Assembly: GCA_903824725.1 (NCBI GenBank)
Contig: CAIJXU010000039.1
Coordinates: 1-33,282 of the forward strand
DNA length: 33,282 nucleotides
From: an uncultured Bacteroidota bacterium
GTDB lineage: Bacteria > Bacteroidota > Bacteroidia > Chitinophagales > Chitinophagaceae
Direction of reading: 5' to 3'
Below the pieces are notes generated by a model that saw only the letters and a list, made by a program, of their open reading frames with translations, searched no databases and had not been told where the DNA came from. Shown piece after piece: positions 15,627-23,869 of the stretch (positions are counted from its first letter, which is position 1; the number at the start of each line of letters is the position of its first letter). The position numbers and the translations under genes are program-made.

Positions 15627-16283
15627 ATGACCATTCACAAGGAAGGAACAGCAACCATTTCATTGACAGCCCTATTTGTAAGTTTATTGAACCTTGCTAA
15701 TTTCTCCTATTTATTTCCAGTAAGCCTAGTAGGTGCATGGGCCGTATTTGTGATTACTTTAGCTTTCTTCTTATTTATCGTTTCTTTTTTTAGAATGCCT
15801 AACCGACAACTTACGATTAATGATTCCTCCATAATTGCGCCGGCCGATGGGAAAGTGGTGGTGATTGAAGAAGTACAACCAGATGAATTTTATACCGACA
15901 AGCGTATTCAAATAAGTGTTTTTATGAGTCCTGCGAATGTGCATGTGAATCGGTTGCCCATTGCTGGAAATATTATTTATAATCAATACCACCCAGGAAA
16001 ATTTTTAGTCGCCTGGCATCCTAAATCATCTACTGACAATGAAAGATGGTCGGTGGTGATTGAAAATAGCAAGGGCAGTATATTATGTAAACAAATTGCA
16101 GGCGCTTTAGCTAGACGTATTTGTAATTATAGTTCGGTGGGTCAATCCTTTAACCAATGCGATGAATATGGCTTTATTAAATTTGGTAGCCGAGTAGATT
16201 TATTATTACCCGTTGGTGCAAAAATTCACACCAAAATTGGGGATGCCGTACAAGGGGGTGTTACTGTATTAGCAAGCTGGTAA
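15627..16283 (+). CDS. psd: Phosphatidylserine decarboxylase family protein
   Basis: The enzyme decarboxylates phosphatidylserine to phosphatidylethanolamine using a self-generated pyruvoyl group. It is the short form of 218 residues with two N-terminal hydrophobic segments (about 10-55), APADGKV (71-77), FMSPANVHVNR (H106) and the processing site FGSR (G187-S188) that would yield a small alpha chain of about 31 residues. The ATG at 15627 is preferred over an upstream in-frame ATG at 15564 that lies inside cdsA and gives an unrelated N-terminus. Confidence 0.93.
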   Translation: MTIHKEGTATISLTALFVSLLNLANFSYLFPVSLVGAWAVFVITLAFFLFIVSFFRMPNRQLTINDSSIIAPADGKVVVIEEVQPDEFYTDKRIQISVFMSPANVHVNRLPIAGNIIYNQYHPGKFLVAWHPKSSTDNERWSVVIENSKGSILCKQIAGALARRICNYSSVGQSFNQCDEYGFIKFGSRVDLLLPVGAKIHTKIGDAVQGGVTVLASW

Positions 16284-16297
16284 TAGTTCCTTGTAAA

Positions 16298-16993
16298 TTA
16301 CAAAATATTTTCTAGTTCTTGTAAGTGCGTGATGGTATAAGTAGCCCTTAGAGTTGGCTCCACTTGTAAATGATTTACAAATATGGTATCCATTCCTATA
16401 TTAATACCGCCTTGTATATCTGCAGTTTCGTTGTCTCCAATCATAATGCTTTCCTTTAATTGAGCATTGGCGCTTTTTAAAGCATACTCAAATATTTCCT
16501 TGTTGGGTTTTAAACTATTACTTGCTTCTGAAGTAATGACTTCGGAAAAAAAGTGCGCTATTTCGGCATTCTCAATTTTTTTATATTGAACCGACTCAAA
16601 GCCATTGGTAATTAAATGCAATTTGTATTCTTTGTTCTTCAAATAATTTAAAATTTCAATAGTATGCGGGAATAGCTTTTTTTTGGTGGGCAAAATACTT
16701 AAAAAAGAAACCGACATTTCTTTTGATAATTTTTCATTTGCAACTTTAAAATCTAAAAGACTTAAATAAATTCGTTTCCATCTTAATTCGTCTTGCTTAA
16801 TAAATCCCTTGGCATACCTATCCCATAATCGATGGTTGTGTGCAGTATAAATAGCAAAGAATGCATCAAAATCGGTAATCCCTAAATCAGCAATACCATA
16901 AGTGATATATAATTCCTGCATGGTTTCCTTTGAATTTAATTCAAAGTCCCATAAGGTATGGTCCAAATCAAAAAATAAGTCCTTATAGGGCAT
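16298..16993 (-). CDS. YjjG-like HAD nucleotidase/phosphatase
   Basis: This is a HAD-superfamily hydrolase of 231 residues. Motif I is FFDLDHTLWDFELNS (D9 nucleophile, D11), followed by a helical cap, motif II LITNG, K in SLKPNKEIF and motif IV IGDNETADIQGG. The DLDHTLWDFE start matches the YjjG family, which removes phosphate from non-canonical pyrimidine nucleotides, so a nucleotide-pool cleaning role is likely but not certain. It is cytoplasmic. It converges with psd and is divergent from the SDR gene. Confidence 0.85.
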   Translation of the reverse strand: MPYKDLFFDLDHTLWDFELNSKETMQELYITYGIADLGITDFDAFFAIYTAHNHRLWDRYAKGFIKQDELRWKRIYLSLLDFKVANEKLSKEMSVSFLSILPTKKKLFPHTIEILNYLKNKEYKLHLITNGFESVQYKKIENAEIAHFFSEVITSEASNSLKPNKEIFEYALKSANAQLKESIMIGDNETADIQGGINIGMDTIFVNHLQVEPTLRATYTITHLQELENIL

Positions 16994-17057
16994 GGCGGAG
17001 TATTAAGAATTGCTAAAATACAATTTTGCTTCCTATCTTTAATCAATAATTTTGAAT

Positions 17058-17756
17058 ATGATTGTAGTTATTACGGGTGCTTCACAAGGAATCGGATATG
17101 CGATAGCTAAGCAATTCGCTCAGGCAGGAAATACCTTATTAATGTGTAGTAAAACACAGGCTAATATTGAGCTTGCTGCAAAAAATTTAGCGGCGCAATA
17201 CCCTGATGCCATCGTCCATTTTACCAAAGCGGATTTGTCCATAAAGGAAGATTGTCTTCAATTTGCTCAATGGTGTTTAAATAAAGGGACTCCCGATATT
17301 TTGATTAATAACGCTGGCTTTTTTTTACCAGGTCATATTCAGGATGAAGCAGATAACATTTTAGAGCAACAGATGGCTGTTAATTTATATTCTGCTTATC
17401 ATACTACCCGTGCTTTATTGCCCTCGATGTTAAAGTTGGGGAAGGGGCATATTTTTAATATTTGTTCTATTGCCTCATTGGATGCGTATGCTCAAGGTGG
17501 TTCTTATAGCATCAGTAAATTTGCTTTACTTGGCTTTTCTAAAAATTTGAGATTAGAATTAAAAGACAAAGGCATAAAAGTAACTGCTGTTTGTCCTGGC
17601 GCTACTTATACCCATAGTTGGGATGGGAGCGGGGTGGTGCCTAGTCGGATAATGGAAGCCGATGATATTGCGAAAATGATTTTTGCAGCCGCTCATTTAA
17701 GTCCGCAGGCAGTGGTGGAGGATATAGTCATGCGACCACTTAAGGGAGATTTATAA
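17058..17756 (+). CDS. Short-chain dehydrogenase/reductase
   Basis: This classical SDR of 232 residues has the cofactor motif TGASQGIG (6-13), NNAG (84-87), and a catalytic S137, Y150, K154 triad (YSISK). A TTG two codons upstream is possible, but ATG 17058 fits the family N-terminus (MIVVITGASQG). The product is close to 3-oxoacyl-ACP-reductase-like proteins, and the substrate cannot be assigned. It is convergent with the hypothetical gene at 17760 with a 3-base gap. Confidence 0.88.
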   Translation: MIVVITGASQGIGYAIAKQFAQAGNTLLMCSKTQANIELAAKNLAAQYPDAIVHFTKADLSIKEDCLQFAQWCLNKGTPDILINNAGFFLPGHIQDEADNILEQQMAVNLYSAYHTTRALLPSMLKLGKGHIFNICSIASLDAYAQGGSYSISKFALLGFSKNLRLELKDKGIKVTAVCPGATYTHSWDGSGVVPSRIMEADDIAKMIFAAAHLSPQAVVEDIVMRPLKGDL

Positions 17757-17759
17757 AAA

Positions 17760-18077
17760 TTAAAGTCGTTCGGCGCCTTCGTCATCTGTATTAACAGGGC
17801 CCTCTATTTCTGGTGATGCAGTAGGTTTATTCTGATTTGAAAAACTTTCTCTAGCTTTTTTTGCCATTGCTAATCTTTCAATAATTAATTCAGCAATTAA
17901 GGAGGCGGCATCTTCATTTGGATTTTCCTGTAGTACTTTTTTAAGCTTTGCTTCAGACACATCAATTCGATATAACAATTGAACTACTTTTGAAAAATCA
18001 TTTTTAATATACTCATTCAAGTAGTCAATTAATTTTTCTTTCGAAAGATTTTCTAAACTGAGTAATGATAATTCCAT
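17760..18077 (-). CDS. Conserved hypothetical protein, helical
   Basis: This 105-residue acidic protein is not assigned to a family I can name. The first 75 residues are predicted mostly helical (LENLSKEKLIDYLNEYIKN, then YRIDVSEAKLKKVL), and the C-terminal tail (from about 78) is low-complexity Asn/Pro/Glu/Asp-rich and probably disordered. Its start overlaps the stop of the TIGR02757 gene by one base, so it is expressed with it. Codon use and context look native. Function unknown. Confidence 0.75.
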   Translation of the reverse strand: MELSLLSLENLSKEKLIDYLNEYIKNDFSKVVQLLYRIDVSEAKLKKVLQENPNEDAASLIAELIIERLAMAKKARESFSNQNKPTASPEIEGPVNTDDEGAERL

Positions 18078-18856
18078 TAGTTGAATTTTTCAATAACACC
18101 TAAACTAAATAAAGCGAAATCATATTTGACTGGGTCTTTGCTGTCCAAAGTTCGGCAATAACTAGTTAATTCCAATGCAGTTATCCAATCTGTTTGTTTA
18201 CGCTTAATCATTCCTAATGATCTTGCCACTCTTGCCACATGCACATCAACAGGACAGATCAGTTCAGCGGGTTTTATGGATTTCCAGATACCAAAATCTA
18301 CTCCTTGTTGATCATTTCGGATCATCCACCTTAAATACATATTTAGTCTTTTGCAGGTGGACCCTGAAACGGGACTGGCAATATGTTTTTTGGTACGATG
18401 AGGTGCATCTTCTATTGAAAAAAAATATTCATGAAAATGGGTAAGGGCCATTTCGACATTTTTTATTTTTTCTCCCGTCACTTGATGCTTAAAAAATGCA
18501 GTTTCTAAAGTAGTTTGATTTGCATAATGCTGCTTAAAAAACTCAATGACATATAATAAGTCCGTATCGTTAAATGTGCGATGTACGAATCCTAATAATT
18601 TTTTTAAATCCTTGGGTTGATGTTGGGTGCAAAAAGCATGTGGAGCATTGTCCATTCTATCTAACAACTCCCTACTTTTATTAATAATGGTGGTTCTGTT
18701 TCCCCATGCAAAAATCGCCGCAAGGAAGCCCGCTATCTCAACATCCTGTTGCTTTGTAAATAAATGGGGTATGCAAATAGGATCCTTCGCTATAAAAGAG
18801 ATTTGGTTGTACTCCTTTACCTTTTGATTTAAAAGTGTTTGAATATCATTTGACAT
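18077..18856 (-). CDS. TIGR02757-family protein (DUF2400)
   Basis: The 259-residue protein belongs to the TIGR02757/DUF2400 family, widespread in Bacteroidota and of unproven function. Recognised features are DVEIAGFLAAIFAWGNRTTI near the N-terminus, SPVSGSTCKRLNMYLRWMIRND, and the DVHVARVARSLGMIKR segment (about 203-220), which recalls helix-hairpin-helix DNA glycosylases. It overlaps cystathionine gamma-synthase upstream by one base and the hypothetical gene downstream by one base, so the three are translationally coupled. Confidence 0.88.
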   Translation of the reverse strand: MSNDIQTLLNQKVKEYNQISFIAKDPICIPHLFTKQQDVEIAGFLAAIFAWGNRTTIINKSRELLDRMDNAPHAFCTQHQPKDLKKLLGFVHRTFNDTDLLYVIEFFKQHYANQTTLETAFFKHQVTGEKIKNVEMALTHFHEYFFSIEDAPHRTKKHIASPVSGSTCKRLNMYLRWMIRNDQQGVDFGIWKSIKPAELICPVDVHVARVARSLGMIKRKQTDWITALELTSYCRTLDSKDPVKYDFALFSLGVIEKFN

Positions 18857-19995
18857 TATCCAATGGCTTGCGCTAAATCCGATATTAAATCTTCTACATC
18901 TTCTATCCCAACACTTAATCGTATCAAGCCATCTGATAATCCATTTGCAATTCTTTGTTCACGAGGTATGGAGGCATGGGTCATACTTGCAGGGTGATTG
19001 ATTAAGGATTCTACACCGCCCAAGCTTTCGGCTAATGAAAATACTTTGGTGCTAGATAAAACTTTAGTAGCTGCTGCTACAGTATCTTCTTTCAAGGTAA
19101 AGCTCATCATGCCTCCAAATCCACGCATTTGTTTTTTTGCAATGGCATGATTGGGATGGTCTTCAAATCCACACCAATATACTTTACCCACTTTTGAATG
19201 CTGACGTAAATAATGTGCCACTTTTTCGCCATTCTCGCAATGTCTTTGCATTCGAACATGTAAAGTTTTAATTCCTCTTAACACTAAAAAACAATCCTGT
19301 GGTCCTGGAACAGCACCTGTACTTTTTTGAATAAAATACAATTGATCTCGCAAGGCTTCATCATTCATCACTAAGCAACCTTGTATTACATCGCTATGGC
19401 CTCCTAAATATTTTGTGGCAGAATGCATGACAATGGTAGCGCCAAAGTCTAATGGATTTTGTAAATAAGGGGATGCAAAAGTATTATCAACACAAACGAT
19501 GCAATTATTCTTTTTGCCAATGTTCGCTACTGCTTCTATATCGGTAATATTCATCAATGGATTGGTGGGGGTTTCTACCCAAATTAATTTTGTAGCAGTA
19601 GTGATTGCATTTGCAACATTTTCTGCATTGGAAGTATCTACATATACAAATTTGATACCCATTTTTTCGTGCACTTTTGAAAACAAACGAAAAGAGCCAC
19701 CATACATGTCATGTGCTGCTATCACTTCATCTCCAGGCACTAATAATCTCATCACTGCATCCGTAGCAGCAACACCACTTGCAAAAGCCAATCCAAATTT
19801 TCCATTCTCAATGACTGCAAACGCTTCTTCTAAAGCAAATCGAGTTGGATTTTGACTTCGGGCATATTCATACCCTTTATGCACGCCCGGCGCGGATTGA
19901 ACATAAGTAGATGTTTGATATATAGGCGTCATAATTGCTCCCGTACTTGGATCGGGATGAGCACCTGCATGTATGTATTTTGTACCTAGTTTCAT
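18856..19995 (-). CDS. metB: Cystathionine gamma-synthase / trans-sulfuration PLP enzyme
   Basis: This is a Cys/Met-metabolism PLP enzyme of 379 residues. YEYARSQNPTR binds phosphate from the neighbouring subunit, VETPTNP and VDNTFASPYLQ are conserved, and SATKYLGGHSD carries the Schiff-base lysine K195. It catalyses gamma- or beta-replacement or elimination. Gamma-synthase (MetB) is most likely, but cystathionine gamma-lyase and MetZ-type activity cannot be excluded. ATG 19995 (MKLGTKYIHAG) is chosen over an in-frame ATG at 20016 because homologues begin there and because a near-consensus -7 box (CATCTTTG, 20014-20021) overlaps the upstream ATG. Confidence 0.88.
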   Translation of the reverse strand: MKLGTKYIHAGAHPDPSTGAIMTPIYQTSTYVQSAPGVHKGYEYARSQNPTRFALEEAFAVIENGKFGLAFASGVAATDAVMRLLVPGDEVIAAHDMYGGSFRLFSKVHEKMGIKFVYVDTSNAENVANAITTATKLIWVETPTNPLMNITDIEAVANIGKKNNCIVCVDNTFASPYLQNPLDFGATIVMHSATKYLGGHSDVIQGCLVMNDEALRDQLYFIQKSTGAVPGPQDCFLVLRGIKTLHVRMQRHCENGEKVAHYLRQHSKVGKVYWCGFEDHPNHAIAKKQMRGFGGMMSFTLKEDTVAAATKVLSSTKVFSLAESLGGVESLINHPASMTHASIPREQRIANGLSDGLIRLSVGIEDVEDLISDLAQAIG

Positions 19996-20036
19996 AACCG
20001 TCTGATTTAGGTACAAAGATGCCGAATTTTAAGCAA

Positions 20037-20699
20037 CTATATGGGTTGATTTCCGTTTTTAAACATACGGTAGGAAAAAATAGTAGGCACTAAAACCATC
20101 ACTAACATAAGGGCCATGAACGCGATAAAGGAAGGTGTAGCTGGCAATAAAATTCCTGCAATCAACTGAAGGACACCTCCGTAAACCCATACCTTTCCTG
20201 CTATTTTATGTGTTGCATTCCAATTATTTTCATTTTCTAATGTCCATGGCAATTTGAATCCTGCGAAATAGTTTTGTTTCAATTTAGGTAGATAGGCGCC
20301 CATTAATGCAAAACCCAATCCTAATAAGGGGAATAATAGCTTTCCCATATTAAAGCTAGGGTGTGTGGTCATATATAAAATCGCCATCGATAAAACGGAT
20401 AAAAACAACACCGTAAAAAATCCCATTTTTTTAAATAAGCTGTCATCGATTTTTTCACTTCGCTTGGGATCAATTTTTTTAATATTTGCCAATAAAAAAT
20501 AGGTAAATAAACCCGCTACTGCCATGATAGCTGGACCCAAATAAATTGTATCTCTGCCTCCAAAGCCATCTGCTTCTCCCTTCAAATTAAAATGCGTAGG
20601 TATGATGGCAGGTAAACTTGGGTATAAATAATAGGCATACATAAAGGGGATACCTAAACAAGCAAAGACCGCAATTAGGGTATAGTTTGTATTTTTCAT
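20037..20699 (-). CDS. SdpI/DUF1648-family membrane protein
   Basis: This 220-residue protein has six or so transmembrane helices. The N-terminal YPSLPAIIPTHFNLKGEADGFG (about 27-48) is the DUF1648 signature, followed by the SdpI-like half (LFPLLGLGFALMGAYLPKLKQNYFAG and later helices). SdpI in Bacillus is an immunity/signalling protein, but in most bacteria the family's role is unknown. No toxin gene such as sdpC lies nearby. It is 41 bases upstream of metB and may be cotranscribed with it. Confidence 0.85.
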   Translation of the reverse strand: MKNTNYTLIAVFACLGIPFMYAYYLYPSLPAIIPTHFNLKGEADGFGGRDTIYLGPAIMAVAGLFTYFLLANIKKIDPKRSEKIDDSLFKKMGFFTVLFLSVLSMAILYMTTHPSFNMGKLLFPLLGLGFALMGAYLPKLKQNYFAGFKLPWTLENENNWNATHKIAGKVWVYGGVLQLIAGILLPATPSFIAFMALMLVMVLVPTIFSYRMFKNGNQPI

Positions 20700-20773
20700 A
20701 AAGGCATATTTGTGACCACAAGGTAGTTTTTTTCCTATTTAAATCAAACGGCCTTCAAGTCGGTAAAAAAATT

Positions 20774-20781
20774 TACTTTTG
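20774..20781 (+). promoter_or_regulatory. candidate -7 promoter box for the deoxyhypusine-synthase-like gene
   Basis: TACTTTTG matches TAnnTTTG exactly and lies 16 bases before the ATG at 20798, implying a very short leader. No -33 partner is evident. Confidence 0.4.
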
Positions 20782-20797
20782 CTTCAAATTTATTAAA

Positions 20798-21772
20798 ATG
20801 AGCAAAGGACCCGTTTCCCAGTTTATAGAGCATCATTACAGACATTTTAATGCAGCTGCCCTAGTTGATGCCGCAAAAGGCTACGAGACCCACTTATTAG
20901 AGGGTGGTAAAATGTTGGTGAGTTTAGCAGGTGCGATGAGTACCGCTGAGTTAGGTATCAGTTTAGCCGAAATGATTCGACAAGATAAAATTGCCATCAT
21001 TAGTTGCACTGGCGCTAATTTGGAAGAAGATGTAATGAACTTAGTGGCACATAGTCACTATAAGCGAGTTCCTAATTATCGCGATTTGACACCACAGGAC
21101 GAGTGGGATTTATTAGAAAATCATTACAATCGTGTGACAGATACTTGTATTCCAGAGGAGGAAGCGTTTAGAAGATTGCAAAAACATATTGTGAAGTTTT
21201 GGAAAGCAGCTGAAGAAAAAGGCGAACGCTATTTCCCTCATGAATTTTTATACCAAGTCATTTTAAGCGGAGAGCTAGAGCAATATTATGAGATTGATCC
21301 TAAGGATAGCTGGATTGTTGCTGCTGCTAAAAAAAATATTCCTATTGTGGTTCCAGGCTGGGAAGATAGTACTACTGGAAATATTTTTGCTAGCTATGTA
21401 ATCAAAAATGAATTAAAAGCCTCCACTGTTAAAAATGGTATTGAGTATATGGTTACTTTAACAGAGTGGTACCGTGCGAATAGTGGCGGTAAGGGGGTAG
21501 GTTTTTTCCAAGTGGGTGGAGGTATTGCAGGGGATTTCCCAATTTGCGTCGTTCCAATGATGTATCAGGATTTAGAATGGCATGATGTTCCTTTTTGGAG
21601 CTATTTCTGTCAAGTGAGTGATAGTACCACCTCCTACGGCTCTTATTCAGGTGCAGTTCCTAATGAAAAAATTACCTGGGGTAAATTAGATATTCATACA
21701 CCTAAGTTTATTGTTGAAAGCGATGCTACCATTGTGGTGCCATTGATATTTGCATACATATTAGGACAATAG
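20798..21772 (+). CDS. Deoxyhypusine-synthase-family protein
   Basis: This 324-residue NAD-dependent member of the deoxyhypusine synthase fold has AGAMSTAELG (44-53), CTGANLEED (70-78), VGGGIAGDFPIC (239-250), and ITWGKL (292-297). K296 aligns with the lysine that carries the aminobutyl intermediate in eukaryotic enzymes. Bacteria lack eIF5A, so the product is unlikely to be deoxyhypusine. Homospermidine or another aminobutyl-transfer product is the better guess. By my alignment the active-site His-His after GGG and the Asp of the GSDSG loop are replaced (GDF; GSYSG), so substrate handling differs. It is monocistronic with its own box and terminator. Confidence 0.88.
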   Translation: MSKGPVSQFIEHHYRHFNAAALVDAAKGYETHLLEGGKMLVSLAGAMSTAELGISLAEMIRQDKIAIISCTGANLEEDVMNLVAHSHYKRVPNYRDLTPQDEWDLLENHYNRVTDTCIPEEEAFRRLQKHIVKFWKAAEEKGERYFPHEFLYQVILSGELEQYYEIDPKDSWIVAAAKKNIPIVVPGWEDSTTGNIFASYVIKNELKASTVKNGIEYMVTLTEWYRANSGGKGVGFFQVGGGIAGDFPICVVPMMYQDLEWHDVPFWSYFCQVSDSTTSYGSYSGAVPNEKITWGKLDIHTPKFIVESDATIVVPLIFAYILGQ

Positions 21773-21782
21773 GATTTCAACT

Positions 21783-21822
21783 AAAAAAAGAAGCCTCTCG
21801 ATTTCGAGAGGCTTCTTTTTTT
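21783..21822. terminator. bidirectional terminator with 18-bp stem
   Basis: A long perfect stem of about 18 bp (A-run plus GAAGCCTCTCG, 21783-21800, against CGAGAGGCTTC plus T-run, 21805-21822) closes on a 4-base ATTT loop. It serves the deoxyhypusine-synthase-like gene (+) and the M28 peptidase gene (-), whose stop codon at 21821-21823 overlaps its end. Confidence 0.88.
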
Positions 21823-23368
21823 AACGACCTGGCATATTCAACTTCAAGTCCCTTTTTAACATATCATCTCGTTGTGTCATATCGCAAGCGGTATAGTAAA
21901 TCATCAACACTCTTTTTTGCATTAAATCAAAATTGATTTTTTCAATGGTGTCAGTTGGTTTGTGATAATCAGCTAACAACATACCATCATAAAAAAACAA
22001 AACAGGCACTCCTTTTTTTGCAAAGTTATAATGATCACTTCTGTAATAAATTCTGTTTTTATCGTTAGGATCATCAAACATATAATCTAATGTGATATTG
22101 CTAGAAGCTTTATTAGCTGCTTCATTGATAACAGGTAAGTCGGTACTTAATTTATCATGTCCAATAACATATACATAGTTTAAGGAATCTCCCGTTTTTC
22201 TTTCTGTATCCACACGGCCAACCATATCAATATTTAAATCAACAGTTGTTTGATCTAGTGGGAAAATAGGATGCTCTGAATAATACTCTGAACCCCACAA
22301 ACCTTTTTCTTCACCGCTTACTGTCATAAATACAATCGTGCGTCTAGGTTGTTTCCCTTTTTTTGCAGCAACTGAAAAAGCTTCTGCAATTTGCATCACA
22401 CTTACTGTACCTGATCCATCATCATCAGCACCATAGTATATGACATCACCTCTTTTTCCTAAATGATCGTAGTGGCCAGTAATCATCACATATTCCTCTT
22501 TTTTATCTGTACCAGGTAATACCGCAATCACATTACTACTTTCTACATTTTCTGTTACTTTTTTTGCTGTAATATTAATATCAACAGGGTAGTTTGTTTT
22601 TTTAATATCCTTGAAATCAGCAACTGTTAATTTGTTGGTACTAACGATAGGGGTAATATTGGCAGCTACTTCAGGCGAAATAGCAGCAGATAAGAAACTC
22701 GCACCTGTGTTTGCTTTTAAATACATACCTCCTTTGGTTTCGGAAGGTGATTTTTTTGGAAAATCAGGTGAAATAATTAATAAACCTGCCGCGCCTTTTG
22801 ATGCTGCTGTTCTCATTTTAGCAAAGGAAGATGCAGGATTGTTGAACATGCCTCTTCCGCCAGCGGCTGCTGCTGGAGCTGAACCACCACCATCCAATAC
22901 TACTACTAGTTTTCCCTTTACCTCTAAATTTTCATAGTCATTTACACTCTTGCTTGGATCCACAATACCATAACCTGCAAATACAACTTCAGTAAAGTTC
23001 CAGTTGCCATTTGAGATCCCTTGCAATGAAAAATTAAAGTCCTTATCCCATTCAAATGATTTTCCGTTAACAACTAATTTTTTTTCTGATAAAATATCTT
23101 GATATACGGGATATACTTGTTGGTAGCTTTGACCATTACCTGGCTTTAAACCCATTCTCTTGAATTCGGACTCAATATAAGCTGCAGCTTTTTTTTGTCC
23201 TGGCGTACCTGTTTCTCTTCCCTCCATTTCCGCACTCGCGATAATGGATAACTTTTGTTTTAAACCTTCCGCTGTAATGACTTTACCATATTTTGTAAGT
23301 GCATTACTTGTTTGAGCAAAACTCATATTGCTTGTTAATAGCAATAAAATCCAAAGCATTTTTTTCAT
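21821..23368 (-). CDS. Secreted M28 zinc peptidase with PA domain
   Basis: The 515-residue protein has a Sec signal peptide (about 1-18, ending SFAQ). A protease-associated insert sits at about 120-270 (with a Gly/Ala-rich stretch near 160-172), followed by an M28 aminopeptidase domain. Probable zinc ligands are H299 (GHYDHLG), D316 (ADDDGSG), E353/E354 (SGEEKG, one of them the catalytic base), D381 (NIDMVGR) and H469 (DYHKPTD). It is periplasmic or outer-membrane-associated and releases N-terminal residues from peptides. No C-terminal sorting domain is visible. It follows rpiB by 20 bases on the same strand. Confidence 0.93.
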   Translation of the reverse strand: MKKMLWILLLLTSNMSFAQTSNALTKYGKVITAEGLKQKLSIIASAEMEGRETGTPGQKKAAAYIESEFKRMGLKPGNGQSYQQVYPVYQDILSEKKLVVNGKSFEWDKDFNFSLQGISNGNWNFTEVVFAGYGIVDPSKSVNDYENLEVKGKLVVVLDGGGSAPAAAAGGRGMFNNPASSFAKMRTAASKGAAGLLIISPDFPKKSPSETKGGMYLKANTGASFLSAAISPEVAANITPIVSTNKLTVADFKDIKKTNYPVDINITAKKVTENVESSNVIAVLPGTDKKEEYVMITGHYDHLGKRGDVIYYGADDDGSGTVSVMQIAEAFSVAAKKGKQPRRTIVFMTVSGEEKGLWGSEYYSEHPIFPLDQTTVDLNIDMVGRVDTERKTGDSLNYVYVIGHDKLSTDLPVINEAANKASSNITLDYMFDDPNDKNRIYYRSDHYNFAKKGVPVLFFYDGMLLADYHKPTDTIEKINFDLMQKRVLMIYYTACDMTQRDDMLKRDLKLNMPGR

Positions 23369-23388
23369 AAACGTTTTTTTATAATTTT

Positions 23389-23844
23389 TTAAGCACAGCT
23401 AATTTTAGTAACTCTATTTTGATGTCTACCACCTTCAAAGGCAGTGTTCATAAATATTTCCAGCATTTCTTTTGCAATTTCAATGCTCACATATCGAGCG
23501 GGGATACAAATGATGTTGGCATCATTATGTGATCGAGTAAATTCAGTCACTTCTGGACGCCAGCATAAGCCAGCTCTAATACCTACATGTTTATTGGCTG
23601 TCATTGCAACGCCGTTTGCTGTCCCACAAAATAAAATCCCGAAAGCGGCTTCACCGGTTTCGACACTTGTAGCAGTAGGGTGGGCAAAATCAGGATAATC
23701 TACTGAATCGGTATTGTAAGTACCAAAGTCCTTTGTAGTGTACCCTTTTTCTTGTAACCAACTAATAATTTCATTTTTAAATTGTACTCCTGCATGATCT
23801 GCGCCTAAAGCAATAGGCTTGGATGCATCAAAAACATATGCCAT
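23389..23844 (-). CDS. rpiB: Ribose-5-phosphate isomerase B
   Basis: RpiB interconverts ribose 5-phosphate and ribulose 5-phosphate in the pentose phosphate pathway. The 151-residue LacA/RpiB protein has ALGADHAG (12-19), VDYPDFA (48-54), C73 in FCGTANGVAMTANK (catalytic thiol), and the R-H-x-x-R-V C-terminal motif (GGRHQNRV). The usual CGTGIG is CGTANG here, a variant that I have seen in Bacteroidota. It lies between tatC (25-base gap) and the M28 peptidase gene (20-base gap). Confidence 0.93.
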   Translation of the reverse strand: MAYVFDASKPIALGADHAGVQFKNEIISWLQEKGYTTKDFGTYNTDSVDYPDFAHPTATSVETGEAAFGILFCGTANGVAMTANKHVGIRAGLCWRPEVTEFTRSHNDANIICIPARYVSIEIAKEMLEIFMNTAFEGGRHQNRVTKISCA

Positions 23845-23869
23845 AAAAATAAATTTTTTGTTTAAATTT

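Noticed and set aside
20037..20699. SdpI-like protein as part of a toxin-immunity system
   Set aside because: No SdpC-like toxin or ArsR-type regulator is adjacent. DUF1648/SdpI proteins are widespread without toxins.
22611..22937. Plus-strand open frame over the PA domain of the M28 peptidase
   Set aside because: Antisense to the Gly/Ala-rich insert. The low-complexity composition explains the open frame.
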